Positions 1-9,020 of a stretch of 63,381 bases of DNA are shown piece by piece. This stretch comes from Nostoc sp. CHAB 5836. Its GTDB lineage: Bacteria; Cyanobacteriota; Cyanobacteriia; Cyanobacteriales; Nostocaceae. The stretch is taken from NCBI RefSeq assembly GCF_020829445.1, contig NZ_JAIVFV010000019.1, forward strand, positions 1 to 63,381, written 5' to 3'. The first letter of the stretch is position 1. Each line of letters opens with the position of its first letter. The notes under the pieces are model-generated. The model searched no databases and was not told the DNA's origin. It was given only the letters and a program-made list of their open reading frames with translations. Position numbers and translations under genes: made by a program.

Positions 1-295
1 ACAAAGCTACTGAATATACATAAAACCAGTAAAATAACTTAAATATGAAGATGCACGAGCATAATCTGCAACTACAACAATCACAAAAACTTAGTAATTA
101 CACTATGTGACACCCCAGGGTGCGGAAGGTGGGTTCTATGACTCTGGAGAGAGAATAATCCAAGGCATTAGAAATCGCGGCTACACAAATTCTCGTCCGC
201 CTGCGCGGACTAACGCCAAAATAGGGTTTCAAATTTAGTCTGACGAGAGTAATAAAAGAGCGTTAGTTAATAAACTGTGGGCTGTAGACTATTGA

Positions 296-751
296 CTAAT
301 AAGCAGACCTAGCTAACCAATAGATGGTTATACCCAAAGCCGATCCAGCGATTACCTGAACTGGTGTATGTCCGAGTAATTCTTTCAGACGGTCTTGGCT
401 AAAGTCTGGTTTTTCATGAAATAATTCATCAATCATTTGATTGAGAATACGAGCTTGTTTACCAGCCGCTTGGCGAACTCCGGCTGCATCATACATGACG
501 ATGATGGCAAAAACGATCGCAACGGCAAAATCAGGAGATGCCCAACCCAGTGTTTGCCCTACACCAGCGGCTAGAGCCGTAACCAGAGCCGAATGGGCAC
601 TGGGCATACCTCCGGTTGTCACCAAAACACGCACATTCAGTTTACGATTTTTAACGAGCTCGACTACGAGCTTTAATGCTTGAGCAATTAAACAAGCTAC
701 CAGAGCAACCAGCAGCACCCGGTTGTCTAAAATGTTGCCTATGTCCTGCAT
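296..751 (-). CDS. Divergent PAP2 (DUF212/YuiD-like) membrane protein
   Basis: This 151-residue protein belongs to the divergent PAP2 family, which is related to acid phosphatases and vanadium haloperoxidases; the substrate is not known. Hydrophobic stretches lie at about residues 10-30, 56-90 and 130-148. The motif TTGGMPSAHSA at about 45-55 matches the PSxH core of the family. It lies downstream of folD and crtE on the same strand, a grouping also known from other cyanobacteria, although 519 bases of repeat-rich DNA separate it from crtE. The family call is firm and the biochemical role is open. Confidence 0.85.
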   Translation of the reverse strand: MQDIGNILDNRVLLVALVACLIAQALKLVVELVKNRKLNVRVLVTTGGMPSAHSALVTALAAGVGQTLGWASPDFAVAIVFAIIVMYDAAGVRQAAGKQARILNQMIDELFHEKPDFSQDRLKELLGHTPVQVIAGSALGITIYWLARSAY

Positions 752-1270
752 GGTATTTTGGTTAGGTTAGTAAATATTAGCAGCAGTTGTTGGTTGAGGA
801 AACATTTAGATTCAACCCAAAATCCCAAATTAACCTACTACATCACCACGGAAACAGACCAATTATTCAAAATCGCCCAAAAGCTTATCAAGTAAGCTTT
901 TTGAATTTTGAATTCTGCTAGGCGGTGTAGTACAGCATAGCGTCAATAAACCACCCATTCCAAATCAATCAAACGCTTGCGGTATAGGAATTACGTTAGC
1001 GTCACGCAAAGGGAGTCCGCGTACCCCTCCTCTTAAGCAAGCTACGCTTTTAGCGTCTCGTAGAGAGCGTCATTACTTTCCTTGTGCCGACTTGTACTGC
1101 CCTTCGACTACGCAGTTCGACTGCGGTTCCATCTCTTCTTAGGCTACGCCAACGAGCGGAGTCGAGATGCTCACCGTAAACTCACCAAGCGCGCAGATGA
1201 AGTAGCGCAGTCGTTCGCGTAGCATCCCGCTCTTAAGGGAGTCGAGGTATTACGAATTCCCCAAGCGTAA
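752..1270. repeat. Intergenic stretch with composite short repeats
   Basis: No gene is supported here. From about 985 to 1255 the DNA is a patchwork of short repeats. Positions 1019-1067 are closely related to the segment inserted in the nlpC/p60 gene near 48755-48805. Positions 1098-1190 are nearly identical to 52866-52955 upstream of zwf, sharing the runs TTCGACTACGCAGTTCGACT and CTTAGGCTACGCCAACGAGC. Confidence 0.75.
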
Positions 1271-2203
1271 CTAATTCTTGCGGCTGGTAATAAAATGAGC
1301 GATCGCTTGGAGTTGCTTGGCTTTGTCTCCAAATGGTTCTAATTCCACACAAGCTGCTTTAACTAGCTCTTGAGCTTTTGAGCGCGATTCCTCAAGTCCC
1401 CAAAGGCTAGGATAGGTCACTTTCTTCGCTTTTTGGTCTTTACCAGCAGTTTTACCTAATTGCTCTTGGGTAGAAGTGATATCCAGAATATCATCGATGA
1501 TTTGGAATGCTAGCCCAATATTTTGAGCATAACGGGTCAGTCGCTGCACATCTTCAGGTGATGCCCCAGTTATGATCCCGCCACAAACTACGCAAGCTTC
1601 CAAAAGGGCGGCTGTTTTGTGTTTATGAATAAAATTTAGGGTTTCTAGGGAAATATCGGATTTACCTTCCGACTCTAAATCGACAACTTGACCGCCGACC
1701 AAACCAGCTGCCCCCAGCGCCTTGCCAAGACGGGCAATTACCTGCAAAACTAGCTCTCTGTTAACGCTTTGGGGGGTTTTAATGGCAACAAACTCAAAAG
1801 CTAGAGCCAACAAGCCATCCCCGGCCAAAATTGCCACATCTTCGCCATAGACTTTATGATTCGTCAGCTTCCCACGACGGTAATCGTCATTATCCATCGC
1901 TGGCAGGTCGTCATGAATCAACGACATTGTGTGGATCATCTCCACAGCACAAGCGGTTGGCATGGCCATTTCGATAGTTCCACCCATCATTTCACAGGTA
2001 GCAAGGCAAAGAATGGGACGTACACGCTTGCCTCCAGCTAATAACGAGTAGCGCATCGCCTCATAAATCTTTTCTGGATAAATGATGGGGATAGCCTGAT
2101 CTAAAGCAGTATCACAAAGCTTTTGTCGCTCTTTCAGATAGGCTGCTAAGTTAAACGTAGCTTGCTCTGGTGGTGTCTTTTGAACGTTATCAGTTGCTAC
2201 CAT
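1271..2203 (-). CDS. crtE: Geranylgeranyl diphosphate synthase (polyprenyl synthetase)
   Basis: The 310-residue protein makes the C20 diphosphate precursor of carotenoids, the chlorophyll phytyl tail and quinones by successive isopentenyl transfers. The first aspartate-rich motif [10 protein letters not shown] (about residues 98-107) and the second FQIIDDILD (about 233-241) are intact, as is GGKRVRP near 57, which binds isopentenyl diphosphate. The length fits the short-chain trans-prenyltransferase family. It follows folD on the same strand, but a heptad array and a family A element fill the gap, so a shared transcript is uncertain. Confidence 0.95.
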   Translation of the reverse strand: MVATDNVQKTPPEQATFNLAAYLKERQKLCDTALDQAIPIIYPEKIYEAMRYSLLAGGKRVRPILCLATCEMMGGTIEMAMPTACAVEMIHTMSLIHDDLPAMDNDDYRRGKLTNHKVYGEDVAILAGDGLLALAFEFVAIKTPQSVNRELVLQVIARLGKALGAAGLVGGQVVDLESEGKSDISLETLNFIHKHKTAALLEACVVCGGIITGASPEDVQRLTRYAQNIGLAFQIIDDILDITSTQEQLGKTAGKDQKAKKVTYPSLWGLEESRSKAQELVKAACVELEPFGDKAKQLQAIAHFITSRKN

Positions 2204-2279
2204 TCTTCAATTCCTGACACTTTGGGATTTTTGTCTTATACGTCACAATTTTAAGGTGCTGTGGGGCTGAAAAAATGAA

Positions 2280-2354
2280 GAGTTAGGAATTAGGAGTTAG
2301 GAGTTAGGAGTTAGGAGTTAGGAGTTAGGAGTTAGGAGTTGGGAGTTAGGAGTT
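2280..2354. repeat. Heptad tandem repeat (TTAGGAG)n
   Basis: About nine head-to-tail copies of a 7-base unit, GTTAGGA, with one variant GTTGGGA, upstream of crtE. It runs directly into the family A element that follows. The same unit occurs before cheA, potB and opcA. Confidence 0.9.
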
Positions 2355-2485
2355 AAGTAAGTCGGCAAGAATAAATCAAGCTATATTACGAAACGTAAAT
2401 ACACCTCAAACCCTTATAAATGACGAAGGACAAATGACAAATGACAGCTTTAGCCAGTTAGCTTTATTTGCGTCGCTCTACTTAG
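2354..2485 (+). mobile_element. Family A interspersed element, copy A1
   Basis: A 132-base element beginning TAAGTAAGTCGGCAAGAATA and ending TTATTTGCGTCGCTCTACTTA, so the ends form an imperfect inverted repeat. It has a central TTACGAAACGTAA palindrome and a short run of AAATGAC units. It carries no ORF and recurs ten times in the window, so it is probably a non-autonomous MITE-like element. Confidence 0.8.
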
Positions 2486-2526
2486 AAATAATAATTCTTA
2501 ACTTTTAACTCATCACTCCTCACTCT

Positions 2527-3405
2527 TCACTGTTTTAACGCCCTGGAATAGCTGGCAAATGTATTTTGCAACAATATGGCGACAGTCATCGGGCCGACAC
2601 CGCCAGGAACGGGGGTGATAAATCCTGCTACAGCAGCAGTTGATTTCAAGTGGACATCGCCAATTAAGCGACTGTTGCCACTGGCATCGGTGACGCGGTT
2701 CATCCCCACATCTACCACAACAGCGCCCGGTTTCACCATATCAGCAGTAATCAGTCCGGGACGACCTACTGCTGCAATTAGAATATCGGCATTTTGGGTG
2801 ATGGTTTTGAGGTCATGCGATCGCGAGTGAGCGATCGTGACTGTGGCATCAGCTTCTAATAACATCAACGCCATCGGTTTACCCACCAAAATACTGCGTC
2901 CCACTACTACTGCCTGTTTTCCCTGCAAGTGGATATCATATTCTTGTAAAAGCCGCATCACACCAGCTGGAGTGCAGCTGCGTAAACCCTTTTCTCCCCG
3001 TACTAGTCGCCCCAAATTTACTGGATGCAGTCCATCAGCATCTTTATCGGGATCAATTTGATGTAGCAGAGTCACAGCATCCAAGTGGTGAGGTAGGGGC
3101 AATTGCACAAGAATGCCATCCACTCTTTCATCGTGGTTAAGTGCAGCAATTACCTCTTCTAACTCCTCAAGGGTAGTTTGGGCGGCAAAATGCTTACCAA
3201 AAGAGGCGATACCAACTTGAGCGCAAGCTTTTTCTTTATTACGTACATAAGCGGCTGACGCTGGGTTATCACCAACCATCAACACAGCTAAACCAGGGGG
3301 GCGACCAATTTTTGGTTCTAATTGTGTAATGGCAACAGAAAGTTCTTGCTGAATTTTTGCTGCTATTGCTTTACCATCGAGGAGTTTGGCAGTTTTTGTT
3401 TCCAT
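2527..3405 (-). CDS. folD: Methylenetetrahydrofolate dehydrogenase/cyclohydrolase
   Basis: This 292-residue bifunctional cytosolic enzyme interconverts methylene-, methenyl- and 10-formyl-tetrahydrofolate and feeds purine and fMet synthesis. The N-terminal catalytic domain holds YVRNKEKAC (about 54-62, with the catalytic Lys) and QLPLPHHLD. The NADP-binding domain has [11 protein letters not shown] (about 168-178), followed by [12 protein letters not shown] near the C-terminus. Length and motifs are typical. It is the first gene of the folD-crtE-DUF212 minus-strand group, and its upstream side faces a minisatellite region. Confidence 0.97.
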   Translation of the reverse strand: METKTAKLLDGKAIAAKIQQELSVAITQLEPKIGRPPGLAVLMVGDNPASAAYVRNKEKACAQVGIASFGKHFAAQTTLEELEEVIAALNHDERVDGILVQLPLPHHLDAVTLLHQIDPDKDADGLHPVNLGRLVRGEKGLRSCTPAGVMRLLQEYDIHLQGKQAVVVGRSILVGKPMALMLLEADATVTIAHSRSHDLKTITQNADILIAAVGRPGLITADMVKPGAVVVDVGMNRVTDASGNSRLIGDVHLKSTAAVAGFITPVPGGVGPMTVAILLQNTFASYSRALKQ

Positions 3406-3581
3406 GAAAATTTCCAGCTATATTCGTCTTTGGTCGAAAGTTCAAAGTGAAAATATTTATTCTTTATTCTTGACTTTCGACTATTATTGTGTTGCTGTTT
3501 GATGTCGTAGCGTTTCTCTCGCAGTAAATCCATAGTTTTTATTTTCTCAGATCAAGCCATCATCTGAAGAATAAAGAATTA

Positions 3582-3670
3582 GGGGGATGAGGGGGATGAG
3601 GGGGATGAGGGGGATGAGGGAGATGAGGGGGATGAGGGGGATGAGGGAGATGAGGGAGATGAGGGAGTGA
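3582..3670. repeat. 9-base minisatellite GGGGATGAG (E1)
   Basis: About ten tandem units of GGGGATGAG/GGAGATGAG in the 378-base gap between folD and the small lipoprotein gene. It is followed by decayed repeat DNA with CCCAATGCCC-like heptamers to about 3770. The same unit is found near 4960, 25370, 52760 and 58680, twice inside genes. The ORFs across it are artefacts of the 9-base period. Confidence 0.9.
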
Positions 3671-3795
3671 GGAGGATAACCAATGCCCAATGACCACTTG
3701 CCCTGAGGGAACGCGAGTGCGATCGCACCAGAAGGGATACCCAATACCCAATGAATGCCCAATACCTAAAATAAATAAATAAATTGGTGGCTTTC

Positions 3796-4212
3796 ATGCA
3801 ACAAACAAGAAATTTATCCCTTTTGTATTTATACAGGCATAGTATTATTCCTTACCGCCTGGGGTTGACTTTTTTCCTGGTAGCGGGACTTTGTAGTTGT
3901 GGTAACTTGACATCGCCTAGCTTGAGTAGGGCTGGCTTAAAATTTGGCACAAATGTCACTCCAATTGGAGAAATTAAACTAAAACAAGACAATCAGGCAA
4001 TAGTTTACATCCAAGGTCAGGTAGAAAAGCAAGCTCCCCTGATGAAACAATGGGCTTATCAAATTAATGACTCAACTGGCAAAATTTGGGTTGTTACCAA
4101 TCAAAAGAATCTAGGTCAGGATTCACAAGTGGTGATTAAGGGTAAAGTTCGCTACCGAAGTATTCCCTTAGCTGGCAAAGAATTAGGGGAAGTTTATTTA
4201 GAAGAAGAGTAA
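3796..4212 (+). CDS. Putative small lipoprotein with OB-fold-like C-terminus
   Basis: The 138-residue protein was not assigned to a named family. A hydrophobic N-terminal stretch ends in a lipobox-like GLCSC at about residues 31-35, which suggests export and lipid attachment. The remainder (VYIQGQVEKQAP, then VVIKGKVRYRSIPLAGKELG) alternates beta-strand-like segments and resembles the small OB-fold domains used for nucleic acid or ligand binding. The ATG at 3796 is preferred over an upstream TTG at 3784. The Nudix gene follows 21 bases downstream on the same strand and may share a transcript. Confidence 0.75.
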   Translation: MQQTRNLSLLYLYRHSIIPYRLGLTFFLVAGLCSCGNLTSPSLSRAGLKFGTNVTPIGEIKLKQDNQAIVYIQGQVEKQAPLMKQWAYQINDSTGKIWVVTNQKNLGQDSQVVIKGKVRYRSIPLAGKELGEVYLEEE

Positions 4213-4233
4213 TCAGCAATTAAAAATGAATAT

Positions 4234-4668
4234 ATGAACAATCAACAGGTGCATATAGCGATCGCAATTCTCTACCAAAAAAACAAGTTTCTCATGCAGC
4301 TGCGCGACAACATCCCTGGTATTCTCTACCCTGGTTACTGGGCACTATTTGGCGGTCACATCGAACCAGGTGAAACGCCGGATGTCGCTCTCAAGCGAGA
4401 AATTTTAGAAGAAATCGGCTATGACTTACCACCCTTTATTGAATTTGGCTGTTATCGTGACGAAAGAGTTGTCCGTCATGTCTTTCATGCACCACTCTTG
4501 GTGGAATTAAATCAACTGGTTCTGAATGAGGGCTGGGATATGGGGCTATTAGCACCAGAAGATATTCACCAAGGTAACTGTTATTCACAAAACGCAGGTG
4601 AAGTCCGACCTTTGGGGGCAATGCATCAGAAAATTATGTTGGATTTTATTGAGAAAAATTCAACATAA
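4234..4668 (+). CDS. Nudix hydrolase
   Basis: This 144-residue protein cleaves a nucleoside diphosphate linked to another moiety; the actual substrate cannot be read from sequence. The Nudix box is complete at about residues 42-64: G, five residues, E, seven residues, then REILEEIGY. An N-terminal strand (VHIAIAILYQKNKFLMQ) and the following strands fit the Nudix fold. The length is that of a single-domain member. It lies just downstream of the small lipoprotein gene. Confidence 0.93.
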   Translation: MNNQQVHIAIAILYQKNKFLMQLRDNIPGILYPGYWALFGGHIEPGETPDVALKREILEEIGYDLPPFIEFGCYRDERVVRHVFHAPLLVELNQLVLNEGWDMGLLAPEDIHQGNCYSQNAGEVRPLGAMHQKIMLDFIEKNST

Positions 4669-4707
4669 TTTGGGCCATTGAACATTGGGCACTGAGCATT
4701 GGGCATT

Positions 4708-4960
4708 GGTTATCATCCAATACGCTTGGGTTAAGGCTAAAACTCTTTGCCAAAGTCAATTTTTTTTACGTAGACGCTTCTCTACGAGACGCTACGCGAA
4801 CGGCTTGCCGCAGGCTACCGCAAACGCGAGTGCGTCTCCCCTTCTCCCAAAGGGAGAGGCTAGCGCCAAGGGAGAAGGACACCAACGCGAGTGCGTCTCG
4901 TAAGAGTTGGACGCAAAGAGAAGAAAGAAATGCTTAACTGAACTGTATTGGGTTATCATC
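4708..4960. mobile_element. Family B MITE, long copy B4, with 10-base target duplication
   Basis: The element spans 4718-4950, starts CAATACGCTTGGGTTAAGG and ends CTTAACTGAACTGTATTG, giving imperfect terminal inverted repeats. The 10-base sequence GGTTATCATC lies directly on both sides (4708-4717 and 4951-4960), a perfect target duplication. The interior is expanded by short repeats carrying CTTGCCGCAGGCTACCG and CTCCCAAAGGGAGA. It has no coding capacity. Confidence 0.88.
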
Positions 4961-5035
4961 CTCATCTCCCCCATCTCCCTCATCTCCCCCATCTCCCCCA
5001 TCTCCCCCATCTCCCCCATCTCCCCCACTCCCGAC
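4961..5035. repeat. 9-base minisatellite (E2)
   Basis: Tandem CTCATCTCC/CATCTCCCC units directly after the family B target duplication and 48 bases before the start of the AI-2E-type gene. It is the complementary strand of the unit seen at 3582-3670. Confidence 0.88.
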
Positions 5036-5082
5036 TTCCTAAAAGCCAAAATAAAGTTATAACTCTTATGGGGTAATCACTA

Positions 5083-6186
5083 ATGCAATCAGCAAACAAA
5101 TTGCCGCGATGGTTAACTATCGGATTGGCATTTCCCATTGCCATTCTCAACGGCTGGCTATTGCTCCAGGTTGTACAGTATTTTCAACCCTTGGTTAGCA
5201 TTATTGCCGCCGCCATCCTACTGGCTTTTGTCTTGAACTATCCAATCCAGTTTCTTCAGGAACAAGGGGTAAAACCGAACTTGGCGATCGGGGGAGTGCT
5301 GCTTTTGACTGTAGTCGTTTTAGTAGCTTTAGGCATCACCTTGGTTCCCTTAATTCTCCAACAGCTCAACGAGCTAGCTAATATTTTGCCCAGTTGGATT
5401 GATTCTGGTACTCAGCAGCTGCAAGCTTTCCAAGATTGGGCATTAAGTCAACAACAACTTCCCATTAATTTAAGTGGTTTGTTTACCCAAATTCTGGAAC
5501 GATTATCTAACCAACTTCAGTCCTTCACTGGTAGAATTCTTGGTTTTGCTGTTGATACCATTGGTATTGTCCTCAACGTGCTGCTGGCGGTAGTGCTGAC
5601 TATCTACCTAATATTGAACGGCGAACGTCTTTGGGACGGAATTTTTCAGTGGTTTCCCCCTAACATTGGTTCAAGAATGCGGGAATTGCTACGAGAAGAT
5701 TTCCACAATTACTTCATCGGTCAAGCAACATTGGGAGCTGTGTTAGGGGTGACAATTACACTGGCATTTTTGGCGCTGCAAGTTCCCTTAGCTCTACTTT
5801 TTGGTATTGGTATTGGCTTGTTTTCACTCTTCCCCTTTGGTACGGGAGTCGGCATCGCCATAGTAAGTTTGTTGGTAGCACTGCAAAATTTTTGGTTAGG
5901 AGTGGAAGTCTTAGGTGTAGCTGTTGCTATCGACCAAGTTAATTCTAATTTTGTTGCACCTCGAATTCTTGGTAATTTGACTGGACTAAATCCTGTGTGG
6001 GTGGTAATTTCTTTGCTACTAGGGGCAAAGTTAGGAGGAGTGCTGGGTTTGTTAATTGCGATCCCTATAGCCAGTTTTATCAAGGATATAACAGATAGTT
6101 GGCGGGCTGGAGAGTTTAATAAGATAGATGATATTGAGTCAGAACCTATTGCGGTAACAACTCAAAGAGCAGGAACTTATAGCTAA
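5083..6186 (+). CDS. AI-2E family (PerM/YdiK-like) membrane transporter
   Basis: This 367-residue polytopic inner-membrane protein has hydrophobic segments near residues 10-30, 36-55, 67-92, 155-175, 210-262 and 300-335, in the 2+1+multiple order typical of the family. Conserved GFAVDTIGIVLNVLLAVVLTIY and a C-terminal GxxxGGVLGLLIAIPIA region are present. Some relatives export autoinducer-2 and others are Na+/H+ antiporters or of unknown function, so the cargo is not assigned. It converges on the HAD gene, with 11 bases between stops. Confidence 0.88.
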   Translation: MQSANKLPRWLTIGLAFPIAILNGWLLLQVVQYFQPLVSIIAAAILLAFVLNYPIQFLQEQGVKPNLAIGGVLLLTVVVLVALGITLVPLILQQLNELANILPSWIDSGTQQLQAFQDWALSQQQLPINLSGLFTQILERLSNQLQSFTGRILGFAVDTIGIVLNVLLAVVLTIYLILNGERLWDGIFQWFPPNIGSRMRELLREDFHNYFIGQATLGAVLGVTITLAFLALQVPLALLFGIGIGLFSLFPFGTGVGIAIVSLLVALQNFWLGVEVLGVAVAIDQVNSNFVAPRILGNLTGLNPVWVVISLLLGAKLGGVLGLLIAIPIASFIKDITDSWRAGEFNKIDDIESEPIAVTTQRAGTYS

Positions 6187-6197
6187 AATTCAATCAT

Positions 6198-6932
6198 TCA
6201 CTCTTCTAAAATCTGGATTTCATCAAGTTGATTAATCACTACATCCGCACCTCGAACATTATCTGACTTACCTACCCAAGTGATACCAATACAACCTGCG
6301 GCTTTAGCATTACGCGCCATCTGCATATCACCAACTGAATCACCCACCATCAATGTAGCGCCTGGTTCAACTCCCAAGGCTTGGCAAGCTTGCAAAAATA
6401 GCACTGGATCTGGTTTACTCAGGCCCTCATCCACTCCCATTTTTAGCTGAATATAATCACTTAATTGGTGATTAGCGACAAAATTACGTACTTCTTCAGT
6501 TGTCGCAGCTGAGAGAATGCCAAGTTTTAGTCCACCTTTTTGCAGGTATTTCAAAATTTCTAGGCTACCTACAAACAATGGTGAAGGAGTTTGTCCAATG
6601 TATTTCTCAGCTTCATCCAAAGCTTGACGGGCTATTTTTAAGCACTCAAACCATCCTTTTCCAGTTTCAGCAATATATGCCGCAGCCGCAACTTCTGTTT
6701 CATGGCGGCTTGCTACTGATATTAAACCTGCGGGATCTAGAAGATTGCCATTGATGCCAAATGCCATTAATAAAGGTTCCCCTGTTCCAGGGATTTGAGC
6801 ATCTATTAATCTTGCTGCCTTTTGTGCAAGCGATCGCAAATACGTTTCTGAATCCTCTAGAGTACCGTTTTTGTCAAATAAAATTGCCTGGATATTATTA
6901 AAAGTGATATTTCTACATTTAATGGTTGCCAC
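6198..6932 (-). CDS. HAD-superfamily hydrolase, phosphoglycolate phosphatase-like
   Basis: A 244-residue cytosolic HAD protein. Motif I reads LFDKNGTLED (about residues 18-27), so the usual second Asp of DxD is Asn. Motif II lies near SAATTEEV (about 148-155), the motif III Lys in LSKPDPVLF (about 177-185), and motif IV is GDSVGDMQMA (about 203-212). The helical cap between motifs I and II suggests a small phosphorylated substrate. The Asn may lower phosphatase activity or may be a family variant; the substrate is unknown. Confidence 0.85.
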   Translation of the reverse strand: MATIKCRNITFNNIQAILFDKNGTLEDSETYLRSLAQKAARLIDAQIPGTGEPLLMAFGINGNLLDPAGLISVASRHETEVAAAAYIAETGKGWFECLKIARQALDEAEKYIGQTPSPLFVGSLEILKYLQKGGLKLGILSAATTEEVRNFVANHQLSDYIQLKMGVDEGLSKPDPVLFLQACQALGVEPGATLMVGDSVGDMQMARNAKAAGCIGITWVGKSDNVRGADVVINQLDEIQILEE

Positions 6933-6948
6933 AATATTTCACCTCACT

Positions 6949-7080
6949 TAAGTAAGTCGGCAAGAATAAATCAAACTATATTACGAAACGTAAATACACC
7001 TGAAACCCTTATAAATGACGAAGGACAAGTGACAAATGACAGCCTTAGCCAGTTAGCTTTATTTGCGTCGCTCTACTTAC
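6949..7080 (+). mobile_element. Family A element, copy A2
   Basis: A 132-base copy with the TAAGTAAGTCGGCAAGAATA start and CGTCGCTCTACTTA end, 17 bases upstream of the HAD gene start. Its right end abuts a half-copy of family B. Confidence 0.8.
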
Positions 7081-7118
7081 GTAAAAAAAGAGTTTCAGCC
7101 CTTTTGTGAACCCTATTG
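7080..7118 (-). mobile_element. Truncated family B end
   Basis: This 39-base fragment matches one end of the family B element, reading GAGTTTCAGCCCTTTTGTGA and ending in CTATTG. The other half is missing, and no target duplication was found. Confidence 0.65.
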
Positions 7119-7190
7119 TCTGATAAACTTTCGTGGATTCAGAGAAACAACATCTGCTCTCAAGGCAAGGGTGCGATTTGGTATGCAAAA

Positions 7191-8153
7191 TCAAACTCTA
7201 CTCAACCACTCATTTTCCTCTGGGTCTTTGAACAGTGAGGTACTGAGGTATCGTTCGCCAAAGCTAGGCTGGATCATGACAATTAGGCGACCGGCATTTT
7301 CTGGCCGTTGTGCCACTTGAATAGCCGCGTATAAAGCAGCGCCAGTAGAAATTCCCGATAGCAATCCTTCTTCTTTTGCTAGGCGACGACTATAAGCGAT
7401 CGCTTGCTCATCGGCTACCTGAATCACTTCATCTACCAGTTCTTTCCGGTAAATTGCTGGGACAAAACCTGCGCCAATACCCTGGATTTTGTGAGGGCCT
7501 GATTTACCACCTGTTAATACCGGACTCTTGCTTGGTTCAACTGCGATCGCCTGAAAACTCGGCTTCCGTCCTTTAATAACTTCTGAAACTCCGGTAATTG
7601 TTCCACCAGTACCGACTCCCGCCACGAGAATATCCACCTCTCCATCGGTATCATCCCAAATTTCTTCGGCTGTGGTTTCGGCGTGAACTTTTGGGTTAGC
7701 AGGGTTGCAAAACTGCTGCAACATATAAGCATTGGGCGTTTTCGCTACAATCTCCTCTGCATGAGCGATCGCTCCTCGCATCCCTTCCATCCCTGGCGTT
7801 AATTCTAGTTGAGCGCCGTAAGCTTTGAGCATGGATCGTCTTTCGTGGCTCATTGTGTCAGGCATTGTTAGAATAAGATGGTAACCCTTGGCGGCTGCTA
7901 CCATCGCCAGCGCAATGCCTGTATTTCCAGAAGTTGGTTCTACTAAAACGGTTTTTCCAGGGTGAATTAAGCCTGCTTCCTCTGCCGCTTCCACCATGCT
8001 CGCACCAATCCTGTCTTTCACAGAAGATGCTGGGTTCATGCTTTCTAGCTTCACCACAATCTGAGCAACCGCTCCTGAACCTTGGGGAATCTTGTTTAAT
8101 TGAACTAAAGGAGTTCGTCCGATTAACTCTGTGATATTTTTCGCTATCCGCAT
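7191..8153 (-). CDS. cysK: Cysteine synthase A (O-acetylserine sulfhydrylase)
   Basis: The 320-residue PLP enzyme joins sulfide to O-acetylserine to give cysteine. The PLP lysine lies in [11 protein letters not shown] (about residues 41-51), the substrate loop is TSGNTG (about 74-79), the phosphate-binding loop is [10 protein letters not shown] (about 181-190), and SGISTGAA is near the C-terminus. It sits 18 bases downstream of an Rrf2 regulator on the same strand. cysE, which makes its substrate, faces away on the other strand. Together these form a compact cysteine-synthesis island. Confidence 0.96.
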   Translation of the reverse strand: MRIAKNITELIGRTPLVQLNKIPQGSGAVAQIVVKLESMNPASSVKDRIGASMVEAAEEAGLIHPGKTVLVEPTSGNTGIALAMVAAAKGYHLILTMPDTMSHERRSMLKAYGAQLELTPGMEGMRGAIAHAEEIVAKTPNAYMLQQFCNPANPKVHAETTAEEIWDDTDGEVDILVAGVGTGGTITGVSEVIKGRKPSFQAIAVEPSKSPVLTGGKSGPHKIQGIGAGFVPAIYRKELVDEVIQVADEQAIAYSRRLAKEEGLLSGISTGAALYAAIQVAQRPENAGRLIVMIQPSFGERYLSTSLFKDPEENEWLSRV

Positions 8154-8171
8154 ATGAGTACTCCGTCGTGT

Positions 8172-8639
8172 CTAAATATAATACATCGGGCTTTGCTGTG
8201 CGCGAGTTTCTCTTTCCTGGCACAAGTCTTGGAGTGTATAACGACCCAAAACTTCAATTGAGGCAGCGTTAGCTTGCTCCCAAATTTCATAAACCAGAGT
8301 CTTTTCCAGAGTCGGAGAGTCAGAGGTATGTTTCTCTTTGCGCTCGCCTTCGACCAAAGTGACAATTTCAAGTATTGTAATCTGCCAAGGTTCACGAACT
8401 AAAACGAAACCTCCTTTAGAGCCGCGTAGACTCTGCACCACACCAACACGCCGGAGGTTGGTCAAAATTTGTTCCAGATAACGTTCAGGTATGGGTTGCT
8501 TGGCACTGATCTCGCTCATGGTTAGAGGAAGTTTTTTCCTGTGGTGGCTTGCTAGTTCTAAGAGTGCCAGCAGCGCGTATTCCACTTTGGAAGACAGATC
8601 CAAGAGAGCGTAGTTTTGGCTATTCAAGACTATACTCAA
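8172..8639 (-). CDS. Rrf2-family transcriptional regulator (CymR/IscR-like)
   Basis: A 155-residue winged-helix regulator. LSSKVEYALLALLELA, the recognition helix region IPERYLEQILTNLRRVGVV and the wing RGSKGGFVLVREP are classic Rrf2. Only one Cys (near residue 140) is present, so an Fe-S cluster of the IscR kind is unlikely. The next gene is cysK; in Bacillus the relative CymR is controlled by CysK, so a role in cysteine control is a reasonable inference. The start is uncertain: TTG at 8639, or TTG at 8603 giving MDLSSKVEY. Confidence 0.88.
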   Translation of the reverse strand: MSIVLNSQNYALLDLSSKVEYALLALLELASHHRKKLPLTMSEISAKQPIPERYLEQILTNLRRVGVVQSLRGSKGGFVLVREPWQITILEIVTLVEGERKEKHTSDSPTLEKTLVYEIWEQANAASIEVLGRYTLQDLCQERETRAQQSPMYYI

Positions 8640-8790
8640 TATACTACGGTGAATTGAGGGACTTATCGCAGTTTATGCGAAATTAATTTTTCTCAAAGTG
8701 TGGAATGTGATCGCATCCCACTTACTACCAACAAAAAATTATACTCTATCGGCTTACCGTAGTTTATCTTCTGAGATAATTCTCATCAAG

Positions 8791-8948
8791 AACTTTAGGA
8801 CTTACGCAAGTGTCACAAAAAATAAAAGCTTTTAGTTTGTAGTCAGGGCTACCCTACGGGAACGCTCCGCGAACAGCCCTGATGAAATCCGGGTAAAGTC
8901 CTGACTACAAACTCCAAATAATATGCCAGTTGCGTAAGTCCTAAACTT
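8791..8948. mobile_element. Family I MITE with 5-base target duplication, upstream of cysE
   Basis: The element spans 8796-8943. The left end reads TAGGACTTACGCAAGTG and the complement of the right end TAGGACTTACGCAACTG. AACTT flanks both ends directly (8791-8795 and 8944-8948), a 5-base target duplication. It fills much of the divergent region between the Rrf2 gene and cysE, so it may have displaced regulatory sites. A short relative lies at about 28408-28448. Confidence 0.85.
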
Positions 8949-9020
8949 GATCTTTTAGTGGAAATGATCCTGAGTTTCTGTTTTCAGAGCCTCACTTACC
9001 AACGAAAATTTCAACAGATT

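Noticed and set aside
2280..2354. Heptad arrays and 9-base arrays as CRISPR
   Set aside because: Units are 7 or 9 bases, contiguous and without unique spacers; no cas genes are present.
3547..3797. Three overlapping minus-strand ORFs across the 9-base minisatellite
   Set aside because: They are open only because the 9-base unit lacks stops in all three frames; they encode simple PHP, LIP or SSP repeats and have no start context.
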